29,324 nucleotides of DNA from JBQCDV01 sp051960855 (GCA_051960855.1 JBQCDV010000106.1:1-29324), one strand, 5' to 3'; shown: positions 20,709 to 29,324, counted from the stretch's first letter. The notes: a model not told the origin generated them from the letters alone. Program-made: numbers and translations.

Positions 20709-22597
20709 GTCGCCTCACGTCCCCGTGGTGTGGTGAGAGCCGGAAGCGTCACGCCGAAGGTGCTGCCCTGGCCCTTGGTGCTGCGTAGCCACAATTGGCC
20801 GCCGCTGCGTTCGACGATTCCCTTGGCCACCGACAGTCCGAGACCGCTGCCCTTGCGGCTGCCACGGTCGGCGGGGTTGACCTGGTGGAAGCGGTCGAAG
20901 ACCGCCCGTTGCTGGTCCTGCGAGATGCCTGGGCCGCTGTCGGTGACGGCGACCGTCACGCTGCCGGCGGAGACCGCGTCGTCGCGACTCACCCTCACGA
21001 CGACCGTGTCACCGACCTCGCTGAATTTGATGGCGTTGCCGATGAGGTTGCACAGCGCCTGCACCAGTCGCATCGGGTCGGCCGAGACATCGGCCGCGCC
21101 GGCCTCGTCCAGCAGCTGCAGCGTCACCCCGGCGGCCCGGGCGGCCCCGTCCAGAGAGTCCACCGACTGACGCGCTAGCTCGACGACATCGACGTTCTCG
21201 GCGTTGAGGGGCATACGCCCGGCGTCGAGGCGGTCGAGATCGAGGATGTCGTCGACGAGGAAGCCGAGGCGGTCGGCGTTGCTGCGCGCCAGGTCGATCA
21301 GTTGCGCCTGCTCCGGAGCGAAGTCCCCGAAGGCGCCAGAGGACAGCAGGCCGAGCGCGCCCTTGATGGACGTGAGGGGAGTCCGCAGCTCGTGGCTCAC
21401 CACGCCGACGAATTCGTCCTTGAGCCGGTCCATTTCCAGCCGCTGTGAGACGTCGCGGAAAGTATCAACAGACCCGACGACCTCCTCACCGACCTGAATG
21501 GGTGTGGTGGCGAGCTCGACGGGGAACCGGCTGCCGTCTCGGCGAGACAGGGTCATCTGCCCCTGCTCGTCAGCCGCGGGCCGCGCGACCTCCTGGAAGC
21601 TGTGTCCGACCAAGTCTCCGCTGCGGCAGGTCAGCATCGCGGTGGCGGCGCGGTTGGCGAGGAAGACGGTGCCGTCGGTGGTGCTGCCGACGATGCCATC
21701 GGTCGTGGAATCGAGGATGAGCGAGGTCAGGCGGCGCTCTCGGCGCAGGGCGGCATCGGCCTGGGCGAGGTCGCTGAGGTCGCGCACCAGGACGAGCCAC
21801 CGCCACGGTGCCCGGCTGAGTCCAAGTGGCGCGACCGAGACCTCGACCGGTACCCGCTGGTCGGGCGTGCACAGCGTGGTCTCGACGGGCAATCGGGCCG
21901 CACCTCCTTCGCCGCGGCGTTCGAGGAAGGGCGGCGCGTCCGGCGACAACAGCGGGAAGACGTCGCGTAGAGCGGACGTCCCCGACGGGAGCAGCGTCCT
22001 GCCTGCGGGATTGGTGGGCGTCAGCCGGAACTTCTCGTCGACGAGCAGGACGGCTTCCGGCACGGCGTCGAGCAGGGTTGCGAGCCGGGACTCCCGGTCC
22101 TGCAGTGCGCCCACCAGCTCGTTGAGACCCGCGTTGTCCACCTCGGACTGCGCCCAGCTCGCGAGCTCCCGCAGCAGCTCGCGCTGATCCGGCGTCAGCT
22201 GGCGTGGCACCGTGTCGAGGACGCAGAGGGTCCCGACCACCTCATCGCCGATGGAGAGCGGCTCGCCGGCATAGAAGCGGAAGTGCGGCTTCTCGGTTAC
22301 CAGCGCGTAGTCGCGGAACTGGGTGTCCGTTCGGAGGTCCTCGATCACCACCGCCTGCTGTGTTTCGATGACGCGCTGGCAGAAGGTTTCGCCGACCGGC
22401 AGTTGCTTCTGCTCGCTGCCGACCGCCGCCTTGGTCCACGTCGTGGAGTCGTCGAGCACATTGAGGTGGGCGACGGGGGCGCCGATGAGACGAGCAGCAA
22501 GACGCACGATCCGCTCGAACCGCTCCTCCTCCGGCCCTCCGATGAGGTGGCGCTCCTGGAGCAGTCGGGCGCGAGCGCTGCTGCTCTGGCTGCTCAT
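20705..22597 (-). CDS. GAF-PAS-PAS histidine kinase
   Basis: This is a 630-residue soluble kinase with no membrane segment. About 25-155 is a GAF domain (GAPVAHLNVLDD, KPHFRFYAGEPL, GTLCVLDT). About 171-290 and 290-390 are two PAS domains (DAVPEAVLLVDEKF, DSTTDGIVGSTTDG, SRRDGSRFPVELA). The HisKA motif VSHELRTPL carries H402. The ATP domain has N521 (NLIGNAIKF), DSGPGIS (553-559) and GSGLGLS (583-589). The frame is open for 63 codons upstream of the ATG at 22597, but GGTGGGGAT precedes that ATG and the extension lacks coding character. The gene is divergent from the CapA-family gene, sharing a 103-base control region. Confidence 0.94.
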   Translation of the reverse strand: MSSQSSSARARLLQERHLIGGPEEERFERIVRLAARLIGAPVAHLNVLDDSTTWTKAAVGSEQKQLPVGETFCQRVIETQQAVVIEDLRTDTQFRDYALVTEKPHFRFYAGEPLSIGDEVVGTLCVLDTVPRQLTPDQRELLRELASWAQSEVDNAGLNELVGALQDRESRLATLLDAVPEAVLLVDEKFRLTPTNPAGRTLLPSGTSALRDVFPLLSPDAPPFLERRGEGGAARLPVETTLCTPDQRVPVEVSVAPLGLSRAPWRWLVLVRDLSDLAQADAALRRERRLTSLILDSTTDGIVGSTTDGTVFLANRAATAMLTCRSGDLVGHSFQEVARPAADEQGQMTLSRRDGSRFPVELATTPIQVGEEVVGSVDTFRDVSQRLEMDRLKDEFVGVVSHELRTPLTSIKGALGLLSSGAFGDFAPEQAQLIDLARSNADRLGFLVDDILDLDRLDAGRMPLNAENVDVVELARQSVDSLDGAARAAGVTLQLLDEAGAADVSADPMRLVQALCNLIGNAIKFSEVGDTVVVRVSRDDAVSAGSVTVAVTDSGPGISQDQQRAVFDRFHQVNPADRGSRKGSGLGLSVAKGIVERSGGQLWLRSTKGQGSTFGVTLPALTTPRGREAT

Positions 22598-22686
22598 GAT
22601 CCCCACCCTGCCAGAGAATCGGGCGACCCACGAGACGATCACTGACCAGCGAGTGCGGTTGGGGGGCGGGCGAGCGTAGGAGCCGG

Positions 22687-22692
22687 TATACC
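22687..22692 (+). promoter_or_regulatory. Possible -10 box for a leaderless capA transcript
   Basis: TATACC lies 8 bases before the ATG at 22701. No suitably placed ribosome site exists (AGGAG at about 22677 is too far), so a leaderless transcript starting at the ATG is plausible. No clear -35 is visible. This is weak evidence. Confidence 0.3.
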
Positions 22693-22700
22693 TGCCGCTC

Positions 22701-24699
22701 ATGCCTCGTCGAACGGCGCTGGTCGCCGTGCTGGTCACCATCGTGATCCTCGCCATCGCGGGTTGCGTGCTGTGGTCACGGCACACAGCGGCTCAGCCTT
22801 TGGCCCAGCCCCCGGTGAGCGCTGGCACCCTGCGCGGTGTCGTTCTCGACGAGGCTGGCCACCCGCTTGCCGCGGCGGAGGTCACGCCGGTGGATGGCCG
22901 GGTCACAACCACGAAGGACGATGGCAGCTTCACGATCAGTGGAACTCGTCCACGCGTGGTCACGGTATCGGCGGCGGGATATCTGCCGCGTGCTGTCGCC
23001 CTCGCGGCGGACACGCCCCGTCGCGTCATCCTGAGTAGGGCGGCGGGCACGGTGTCCTTCCGCTTTGGCGGCGATGTCATGTTTGGTCGCCGCTTCTACG
23101 ATCCGAATGAGGACGGTGATCTCAGCGACGCTCTGATCTCGGCTAATTCAGCGTCCTCGCACGCGGCGCTGCTCAGCCACGTCAAGCCGTTCCTCTCCGA
23201 CGCTGATGTCACTGTGGTCAATTTCGAATCGCCCATCCTGTCGAACCCGCCAACGGGTCTGGAGAAGCAACGTGACGCTCGGCTCCAGCAGACGAAGGAC
23301 TACGTCTTTTGCCAGTGCTCTGGCGAGTGGCCAGGGGCTGAAGCAGTCTGGTGTGGATGTCGTGGACCTCGGCAACAACCATGTCTTCGACGGTGGCGAG
23401 TCGGGCATGAAGCAGACGATCGAGGTTCTAGACGCGGCTGGCATCAAACATTTTGGTGCGGGGCTCGACGAGGCGTCGGCGTGGCGCCCGTTGTTTCTTA
23501 CCAGAAAGGGGCAACGCTTCGCCTTTATTGGCTGCACCACCATCACGGGAGAGGATCAACTGACTACTTACGTTGCAGCTGGCAACAAGGGCGGGGCGGC
23601 GAAGTGCGAGGCGTCGCGGCTCAGCGCCGCCGTCGCTGACGCTCGCGCCCAGCAGGCGAGCGTCATTGTCATGATTCACGGTGGTTACGAATATGTGCGG
23701 ACGATGAGCCCGGCGGTGGAGCAGTTGACGGAGGCAGCGGCGCACGCCGGTGCATTCGCGGTCATCAACGGTCACCCGCACGTGATAGGCGCCATCCGTC
23801 ACGTGGGGTCAACTCTCGTCGCCGACACGATGGGCAACTTGCTCTTCGATCAGACAGTCTGGCCGACCTACCCGTCGTACGTCCTACGACTGGATGTGAG
23901 TGATGGGCAGGTGAAGCGCACGGCGGCCGACCCCATTTGGCATGAGCAGTTTGTGCCTCGGCCCACCACGGGGCATCTAGCCGACGTTGCGGCCCGCATC
24001 GCGGCCGGCGCCCCCGACGCCGCTGTCGCTGATACCGGCGCCGATGCCGACAGCGCGGCCTCCAAGCTTGAGGTCGACTTGTCGTTGCCCGCACGACAGG
24101 TCGTCGTCCTTCCTCCGGGGGTCACGCTCACGTCGTCGCCTTCCCCATCGCTGAGGGCGGGCCGCGACCTGCTCTTTAGCGGCGGCTTCGAGGACCTGGA
24201 CACCGACGTATCGACAAGGGGAGCGCTGGGCTGGGACCTGGGTCGGGGCTCTCGGGTCTCCGGGGATGCCGCATGTGATGGCTCGATCGGGGTGACCATG
24301 ACGGCGATCTCGGGGCGCACGTCCGTCCTGCACCCGCGCCTCCATCAGCTGGTGGCCGGCGGACGGAAGCTGACGCTCGTGGCCGACATCGCGAGGCTCG
24401 AGGGGCAGGCCGAGCTTGTGGTCAGTTGGTTCCCGGATACACGCGGGCCTAGCAACGGGGCGACGCGGATGAAGGTGCCGGCAGTGGGGCCTCAGTGCCG
24501 ACAAGCGCGGCTGGACGTCACTGTCCCCAACGGAGTCGTAGCCGCGGAGCCCAGCGTCGAGTTGCAGTCGGCAGTTGGCTCTCCGGCGCACCTCGACGTC
24601 GACAACGTGCGGCTGGTGGCTTGGTCGACCACCCCGGCGCTGGGAGGCGACGTGGTCGACTCCGGCACCGCCACCCCGGTCAAGGTCCTCCGGCCCTGA
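22701..24699 (+). pseudogene. capA: CapA-family (PGA synthesis) protein interrupted by a frameshift
   Basis: The first frame (22701 to about 23309, 203 residues) has a membrane anchor (about 6-26), a carboxypeptidase-regulatory-like beta domain (GTLRGVVLDEAGHPLAAAEV), and then the CapA core opening FRFGGDVMFGRRF and VVNFESPIL. The second frame continues the same domain with DVVDLGNNHVFDGG, FIGCTTITG, VIMIHGGYEYV and INGHPHVIG, followed by a C-terminal carbohydrate-binding-like module to residue about 665. The frames join at 23307-23310, a run of four T: reading three T gives KDYVFASALASG, as expected. The fused product would be full length. This may be a real inactivating mutation, phase variation in a very short run, slippage, or a sequencing error. 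Confidence 0.8.
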
Positions 24700-24722
24700 C
24701 AGTGGCCGTGATGGCGGAAGGT

Positions 24723-25790
24723 TCAGATCCGGCGCGCGGAGCGGAACGCCTTGGCCCAGTAGTAGGTCGAGCCGGTGAGGACGGCGCGGCCTCCGTTGTC
24801 ACCGAACGTCGGGCCGTCGGCCTTCTTGCGGCTGGAGACGAAGCGGTAGTTGCCCGTGCTGTCCTTGCCAAGGTAGATGCCGACGTGGTCGATGGCGGTG
24901 CCGTCGTCGGTGCTGGCGTCGAAGAACACCAGGTCGCCGGGCAGGAGGCCGGACAGATTGGTGGGGGTGACACCGGTGTTGGTGATGATCATGGGACCGG
25001 GGGCGCCGGCCTCCATCTGGACGGCGCGGCGCGGCAGTGAGCGACCGTCGGCGGTGAGTGCCAGGGAGTAGCCGCTGCGGTAGCCGTAGACCATGCGGAC
25101 GTAGCCGGAGCAGTCGAGGTCGCCGAGCTGGGCGCTCTCGGGTGCGTCAACCGACCCGTCGGCGTAGTTCCACGTCACGCCGAGGTAGTCGTTGAAGTCG
25201 CTGCCCTCCTGTCGCGTCCCGTCGGCCAGGAGCGGACCGTAGCTGGCGTCGCCCGCGATCTGCCGCCCGCTGCTGTCGCGGACGACTCCGGCACCAGGCT
25301 GGTACTGCATGGCGACGGCGAGGACGTCCGGTGAGGTGTCGGCGAGCTCGCGCTGCAGCCAGTCGAAGTCGACGCTGCCGGAGAAGGCCACCGGCAGCAG
25401 CCGCACCCAGGTCGTGCTCGTGACCGTCGCGGTGGTCCCCGAGGGCTCGGCGAAGATCCGCGTCGAACCCCTCACACTCACCGTCCGAGCGCCGACGGTA
25501 AAGGTGGCAGCGACTCCCGCGGAGTCACTCACCACGACCCGCGCCGGGTTCGTGAGCGCCTGGGTCGTGAACGTCGTCGCGGTCGTGCTCGCCGTCGCCG
25601 TCGGGCTCGTGGTTGCCGTCGGGCTCGTGGTTGCCGTCGGTGTGGGACTCGTCGTCGTCTTGGCTACGTGTCCCGAGGGCTTGCCCTTCGCGGCGAAGGC
25701 CGCGGCGGGCAGGGCCACAAATGCAGTCGTGCCGACTGTCGCCGCGATCACGCTGGCGGTGATGCCCGCGCGGATCCGTCCGCTATTCAC
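24723..25790 (-). CDS. Secreted NlpC/P60-family hydrolase
   Basis: This is a 355-residue protein. Residues 1-34 are a signal peptide (ASVIAATVGTTAFVALPAAA). A Thr/Pro-rich linker follows (repeats of SPTATT, about 46-76), then a beta-rich region (82-140) and the NlpC/P60 domain with DLDCSGYVRM (catalytic C227), IDHVGIYLG (H302) and LLPGDLVFF. The start is GTG at 25790, six bases after GGGGAG; a GTG two codons earlier is possible. Enzymes of this family cut gamma-glutamyl bonds in peptidoglycan, and some cut poly-gamma-glutamate. It is convergent with capA and lies beside the PGA synthetase operon, so PGA trimming or release is a reasonable but unproven role. Confidence 0.9.
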   Translation of the reverse strand: MNSGRIRAGITASVIAATVGTTAFVALPAAAFAAKGKPSGHVAKTTTSPTPTATTSPTATTSPTATASTTATTFTTQALTNPARVVVSDSAGVAATFTVGARTVSVRGSTRIFAEPSGTTATVTSTTWVRLLPVAFSGSVDFDWLQRELADTSPDVLAVAMQYQPGAGVVRDSSGRQIAGDASYGPLLADGTRQEGSDFNDYLGVTWNYADGSVDAPESAQLGDLDCSGYVRMVYGYRSGYSLALTADGRSLPRRAVQMEAGAPGPMIITNTGVTPTNLSGLLPGDLVFFDASTDDGTAIDHVGIYLGKDSTGNYRFVSSRKKADGPTFGDNGGRAVLTGSTYYWAKAFRSARRI

Positions 25791-25950
25791 AGCCACTCCC
25801 CGGGTGCGCCCTCAACTGTCTGTCCGTCCTTCGGGACACGGGGGGCTTCAACCTGAGCGAAATCACCCACTCGGTCTAAGTTGTCGTTCCGCGGTCATTG
25901 GGGGAGCATCGGCCGCACCGCTGCGCCTGCCTTGAGGAGTTTGGGCATTC

Positions 25951-27087
25951 GTGAGTACGGCAACCGCGCCATCGCCTGTTCGGTCGCGAGAGCGCGCGCC
26001 GTCGCCGGTGCGGCGCCTCGGCACGTCGGTGCAGCTGCCGCGGTTCGTCGGCGTGGCAGCGTTGGTGGTGCTCGGCTTGGCCTCGATCCTGCTGGTCGGC
26101 CGTGACCGAGACGACAACCTGGCCCCGCACGGCGCCCTAGTCACGACCCAGGAGCGGCTCAGCGCCCAGGCCGAAGGCATCCGGCGATCGGGCAACGAGG
26201 ACATCGACGATCTCGCCGTGCTCGGCCGTCTCATCGCCAGCGGCGTCGTCGCTCCGCAGCACGCACTGGCGAGCGCGCTCGCGGCACAGCCCCGGTGGTC
26301 CCGGCTGGCCGTCATCACGGCGCAGGGCAAGGTCACGGCGCAGGTGGGTGCGGTCACTCCGGAGATGAGGGCCGCTGCTGCGAGCGAGGGCCGCTATCGC
26401 GTGATCGGTAACCGCACGAGCCCGACGATCGTTATCTCTTCACGTGAGGACACTGCTGCGTCACCCTTCACCGTGGTGGGGGAAGCGGTCCCGGAGGTCC
26501 TCCTCAACAGCTTGGATCTCGCCGACGTCCAGGCGACCTGGATGCTCGATGCGGGAGGAGCGGTGGTAGCGGCCACCACCACTGACGCCGCTCCAACTGG
26601 CATCGCGTTGAGCCGTGACCAGACCACGTCACTGGTCTATCCGGGCGAACGCCGCCGGCCGGTCGTGATCGTCAATGCGCCCATCTCCGGAGACGGTCCT
26701 GTCGGCCGTGCCGGCTTCCGGCTGGTGACGCGCCGCGAGGTCGCGCCGGCATTCCGCCCGGCCACCCTGCAGTTGCCCGGTCGTATCTACGGCATCAGCC
26801 TCCTGCTCCTGACGGCGCTGCTCGCGTGGGGGCTGCGGCTCGGCGTGATCCGTCCCGTGCTGGCGTTGGAGCGTGAGAGCGAACGGGTCGCCTTCGGCGA
26901 CCTGCGGCAGCCGGTCCCGGTCGGCGCCTATGACGAGATCGGCCGGACCGCGCGGGCCCTGGAGCGACTGCGGGTGGCGCTGCTGCGACGGCGCGCGGCG
27001 CGCGGGGACGAGCCAGGCCCCCTGCTCGACGCAGGAGCCGAGGATCACGCAGGACCGGCGCGGGGACAGGAGGGTGAGGTCGAATGA
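25951..27087 (+). CDS. Membrane HAMP-domain sensor without kinase or other output domain
   Basis: This is a 378-residue protein. TM1 is at about 32-50, an extracytoplasmic domain of about 225 residues follows, and TM2 is at about 279-299 (IYGISLLLLTALLAWGLRLG). Then comes a HAMP domain (300-346; RPVLALERESERVAFGDLRQ, DEIGRTARALERL). The remaining 32 residues are Gly/Ala/Glu-rich with no catalytic domain. GAGGAG stands 11 bases before the GTG at 25951. It is the first gene of a run whose stop and start codons overlap at each junction: TGA at 27085-27087 lies inside the ATGA that starts the receiver gene. Confidence 0.85.
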   Translation: MSTATAPSPVRSRERAPSPVRRLGTSVQLPRFVGVAALVVLGLASILLVGRDRDDNLAPHGALVTTQERLSAQAEGIRRSGNEDIDDLAVLGRLIASGVVAPQHALASALAAQPRWSRLAVITAQGKVTAQVGAVTPEMRAAAASEGRYRVIGNRTSPTIVISSREDTAASPFTVVGEAVPEVLLNSLDLADVQATWMLDAGGAVVAATTTDAAPTGIALSRDQTTSLVYPGERRRPVVIVNAPISGDGPVGRAGFRLVTRREVAPAFRPATLQLPGRIYGISLLLLTALLAWGLRLGVIRPVLALERESERVAFGDLRQPVPVGAYDEIGRTARALERLRVALLRRRAARGDEPGPLLDAGAEDHAGPARGQEGEVE

Positions 27088-27539
27088 GGTGGCCACGACG
27101 CAGCCGGGACGCAGAGGGCGACCCCGCCGCCACGAGCTCGGAGGCCGGTTCCGGTCTCCGCGCTGTCCTCGTCGCGGACGACGACGAGATGGTGCGCCGC
27201 CTGGCGTCCGCCGCGCTGCGTCGTTCGGGATTTGAGGTTCTGCTTGCCGCGGACGGGCTCGAGGCCGAGCAGTTGCTCGGCAATCCTGACGTCCTTGTCG
27301 CGGTGCTCGACTGGGAGATGCCGGGGCGGACGGGAATCGAGTTGTGTCGGGCCATCAAGGTGCGCTCGCCGCTTCAGCCTCGCGTCGTGATGCTCACCGG
27401 CATGACGGAGGAGCCCAAGGTTGTGGCGGGCTTTGAGGCGGGAGCCGACGAGTACGTGACGAAGCCGTTCGACCCGCGCGAGCTCGTGCGCCTCGTCCGG
27501 AGCCTCGCCGACGTCGTCTCAGACGGACCCGCCGCGTGA
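27084..27539 (+). CDS. Stand-alone receiver protein of the capsule operon
   Basis: This is a 151-residue protein. A basic and Ser-rich leader of 24 residues is followed by a receiver domain: ADDDEMVRRL (acidic residues 32-34), phospho-acceptor D76 in AVLDWEMPGRTG, T105 (VMLTGM) and K127 (YVTKPFDP). There is no output domain. Its ATG overlaps the preceding TGA, and its own TGA overlaps the GTG of the next gene, so the three proteins are made together. The kinase that feeds it is not in the operon. Confidence 0.91.
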   Translation: MRWPRRSRDAEGDPAATSSEAGSGLRAVLVADDDEMVRRLASAALRRSGFEVLLAADGLEAEQLLGNPDVLVAVLDWEMPGRTGIELCRAIKVRSPLQPRVVMLTGMTEEPKVVAGFEAGADEYVTKPFDPRELVRLVRSLADVVSDGPAA

Positions 27540-28678
27540 CCCACCTTGCCCCCGTCCGACCGCAAGGGTCGGCGGCACTGCTGTCGCGTCGCTTGTCATT
27601 GCGGTCGTCGCTGGCGCTCGCTCTCGGACTGCTGCTGCTGTTCGCGATCGCCATGCCACTCGTCCTGCCGCCGCCCGCGAGGCTGGCGGCCAGCCAGGAC
27701 GCTGTCGCCGACGAGGCGCACCACACCGCCGCGATCGCCGGCCGGCTGTCACGGTCGCTCGCCGAGGCCGTCGACGACCTCAACGGGCTGGCGCTGCTCG
27801 CCGAGGGGAGCCAGCAGCGCAAGCAGCTGCTCGCCGCCTTCCTCGACGAGCGGTCGCGCTACCAGGAGCTGCGTCTCGATGGCGCGGGACAAGCCGGTCA
27901 GTCGGACGCAGGGCTGTCGGTTGGGCAGGGGTTGCCGTCGACCGTCCCCACTGATGGGCCGCCGCTGCAGCTGCTCGGCGTTGCCTCGCATGAGCCGCTG
28001 CTGGTCGTCCGCAGCACCACGGGTGGACCCGTGATCGTGACCTCGCGCTACCGGGCCAGCTACCTCGCCTTTCCGTTGCAGGAGCCGGGTGCGCGCGAAC
28101 GCTGGCTGATCGACCCCAAGGGCGAGATCGTCGCCGCCAGTGGCGGCTTCCAGGCCCTCGAGCAGATGACCAATCCGGAGGTCTTGGAAGCCGCAGCCGC
28201 GGCCCGCGCTTCCGGCGAAGGCTCCCGCGATGTCGTGAGCGAGGGCGTGGTCTACGGCTGGGCTCCGGTGGCGGGGGAGGGGCCGGCGAAGCAGCTGGGG
28301 TGGGTCGTCGTCTCCCGGCGCAGCCATGCCTCGCTCGGCGTCGCCGATGTGGCGGCTCGCCGGGAGCTGATCCTCGTGGCAGTGCTCACCGGTCTCTTCA
28401 GCCTGCTGCTGCTGGGGTGGTACCTCATCACCACGGTGCTGCCGCTGCGGCACCTGTCGCAGCAGGCGACGCGGCTGGCCGACGGGGATCGAACGACGCA
28501 GCTCGTGCCCCGCCGTCTCGACGAGGTGGGCGTCATCGCGCGCCACCTCGAGCGCATCCGGCGGGAGCTGCGTGACCGGCCCGGGCGCCGGACAGAGGGC
28601 GCGCCGGAGCCATCCGCCAGGCCTGCACCTAACGGCACGGGGGCGACCGACCTCGACACACGAAGTGGTGACGCGTGA
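27536..28678 (+). CDS. Second membrane HAMP-domain sensor without output domain
   Basis: This is a 380-residue protein. TM1 is at about 25-44 (SLALALGLLLLFAIAMPLVL). About 45-275 is an extracytoplasmic sensory domain, possibly of Cache type (YRASYLAFPL, WLIDPKGEIVAASGG, GWVVVSRRS). TM2 is at about 277-300 and HAMP at about 300-345 (LPLRHLSQQATRLADGDRT, LDEVGVIARHLERI). The 30-residue tail is Pro/Arg-rich with no kinase, cyclase or methyl-accepting domain. The start is GTG at 27536 inside GTGA with the receiver stop. Its stop overlaps the GTG of pgsB. It has the same architecture as the protein at 25951 but a different sensory sequence. Confidence 0.85.
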   Translation: MTHLAPVRPQGSAALLSRRLSLRSSLALALGLLLLFAIAMPLVLPPPARLAASQDAVADEAHHTAAIAGRLSRSLAEAVDDLNGLALLAEGSQQRKQLLAAFLDERSRYQELRLDGAGQAGQSDAGLSVGQGLPSTVPTDGPPLQLLGVASHEPLLVVRSTTGGPVIVTSRYRASYLAFPLQEPGARERWLIDPKGEIVAASGGFQALEQMTNPEVLEAAAAARASGEGSRDVVSEGVVYGWAPVAGEGPAKQLGWVVVSRRSHASLGVADVAARRELILVAVLTGLFSLLLLGWYLITTVLPLRHLSQQATRLADGDRTTQLVPRRLDEVGVIARHLERIRRELRDRPGRRTEGAPEPSARPAPNGTGATDLDTRSGDA

Positions 28679-29324
28679 CCTACCTCTACGGCGTCTTCAC
28701 GCTCTCGCTGCTCGTCCTCCTCGTCGCAGGCATGCGCGAGCAACGGCAGCACGAGCGCAATCTGCACGCCATTCCAACCCGGGTGCTCGTCAACGGCATC
28801 CGCGGCAAGAGCTCCATCACGAGGCTCGTCGCCGGCGCCTTGCGGGGCGGGGACCTGCGCGTCGTGGCCAAGACGACCGGGACCGCCGCCCGATTCATCT
28901 ATACCGACGGCACTGAGGAGCCGGTGCACCGGAAGTTCAACATCGCCAACGTCGTCGAGCAGATCGGCATCGTCTCGCGCGCCGCGGCCGAGGATCCGGA
29001 CGCCCTGGTCATCGAGTGCATGGCCGTCATGCCGGCGCTGCAGGAGATCAACCAGGAAAAGTTGATCCAGTCCACGATCGGCGTGCTGTGCAACGTCCGC
29101 GAGGACCACCTCGAGGAGATGGGCCCGACGTTGGACGACGTCGCGCGATCACTGAGCCGGTCGATGCCGCACGGCGGCGTCTGTATCACTGCTGAGCGAG
29201 AGCGGCTCCACGTCCTCGAACAGGAGGCCGCCAAGCGCAACTGCAAGCTCATTGCGGTCGACCCCGAGGACGTCACCGATGCCGAGCTCGAGGCCTTCTC
29301 GTGGTTCACCTTCAAGGAGAACGT
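28675..29324 (+). CDS. pgsB: Poly-gamma-glutamate synthetase PgsB/CapB, 5' part, cut by the window end
   Basis: About 216 residues are visible. A single membrane helix (YGVFTLSLLVLLVAGM) is followed by VLVNGIRGKSSITRLVAGAL at about 38-57, the Mur-ligase-like ATP-binding loop typical of PgsB/CapB. Later come FNIANVVEQIGIV, ALVIECMAVMP, NVREDHLEEMG and SMPHGGVCITAERER, all characteristic of this family. PgsB activates glutamate and extends the gamma-linked chain at the membrane, usually with PgsC and PgsA (CapA). The start is GTG at 28675, overlapping the preceding TGA (GTGA), so translation is coupled to the HAMP protein. pgsC is expected just beyond the right edge. Confidence 0.95.
   Translation, partial: MTYLYGVFTLSLLVLLVAGMREQRQHERNLHAIPTRVLVNGIRGKSSITRLVAGALRGGDLRVVAKTTGTAARFIYTDGTEEPVHRKFNIANVVEQIGIVSRAAAEDPDALVIECMAVMPALQEINQEKLIQSTIGVLCNVREDHLEEMGPTLDDVARSLSRSMPHGGVCITAERERLHVLEQEAAKRNCKLIAVDPEDVTDAELEAFSWFTFKEN

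Noticed and set aside
22598..22786. N-terminal extension of the histidine kinase
   Set aside because: The 63 extra codons lack coding bias and family similarity, and they would overlap the start of capA. The ATG at 22597 has a ribosome site.
1..29324. tRNA, rRNA, insertion sequence or prophage integrase
   Set aside because: I saw no tRNA-like cloverleaf, rRNA signature, transposase, integrase or attachment site.

Overview
The window is a stretch of very GC-rich chromosome from an actinobacterium. Third codon positions are almost all G or C, GTG starts are common, and several genes are typical of this phylum: an IdeR-type iron regulator, ANTAR/STAS regulators, UdgX, a DUF6158-like protein and an Ada-AlkA fusion. 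I cannot name the genus from the sequence alone. I see no rRNA, tRNA, transposase or CRISPR array. Both ends cut through genes.

Left part (about 1-7600): an accessory region in which three proteins carry the short N-terminal tag typical of cargo of extracellular contractile injection systems (eCIS), of the form LQRSxGNRAV. They are a DUF4157 protein with a HExxH motif (197-904), a 540-residue protein with a coiled coil and a long hydrophobic segment (2468-4090, minus), and an ADP-ribosyltransferase with the R, S and ExE motifs (6054-7520). No tube, sheath or baseplate gene is inside the window. Between the cargo-like genes lie a DUF6414-like protein, a small DUF4406-like nucleotide-binding protein, an unknown beta-rich protein between two short repeat tracts, the uracil-DNA-binding enzyme UdgX and a PilZ protein.

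Middle (about 7600-20000): mainly housekeeping and stress genes. These are a class I photolyase, ideR, a clear c-di-AMP (ydaO/yuaA) riboswitch in front of an NlpC/P60 cell-wall hydrolase, a histidine phosphatase, DUF6158, a membrane protein, a STAS / ANTAR / GAF-ANTAR regulator group, two tandem Uma2 nuclease-like paralogues, and an adaptive alkylation-repair pair (ogt plus an ada-alkA fusion). The ada-alkA gene contains two inverted copies of a 34-base repeat. A GNAT acetyltransferase follows.

Right part (about 20000-29324): signalling and poly-gamma-glutamate (PGA) type capsule genes. A hybrid-free phosphorelay (GAF-PAS-PAS histidine kinase, receiver, Hpt; stop/start overlaps throughout) is divergent from a CapA-family gene. 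The capA reading frame is broken by one extra T in a run of four. Convergent with capA is a secreted NlpC/P60 hydrolase. Then comes a tight four-gene run with overlapping stops and starts: a HAMP membrane sensor without kinase, a lone receiver, a second HAMP membrane sensor without kinase, and pgsB/capB, the PGA synthetase, cut by the window end. This coupling of a kinase-less HAMP-receiver-HAMP module to a PGA synthetase is the most unusual arrangement in the window. The separate phosphorelay next door is a possible source of phosphate for the lone receiver.
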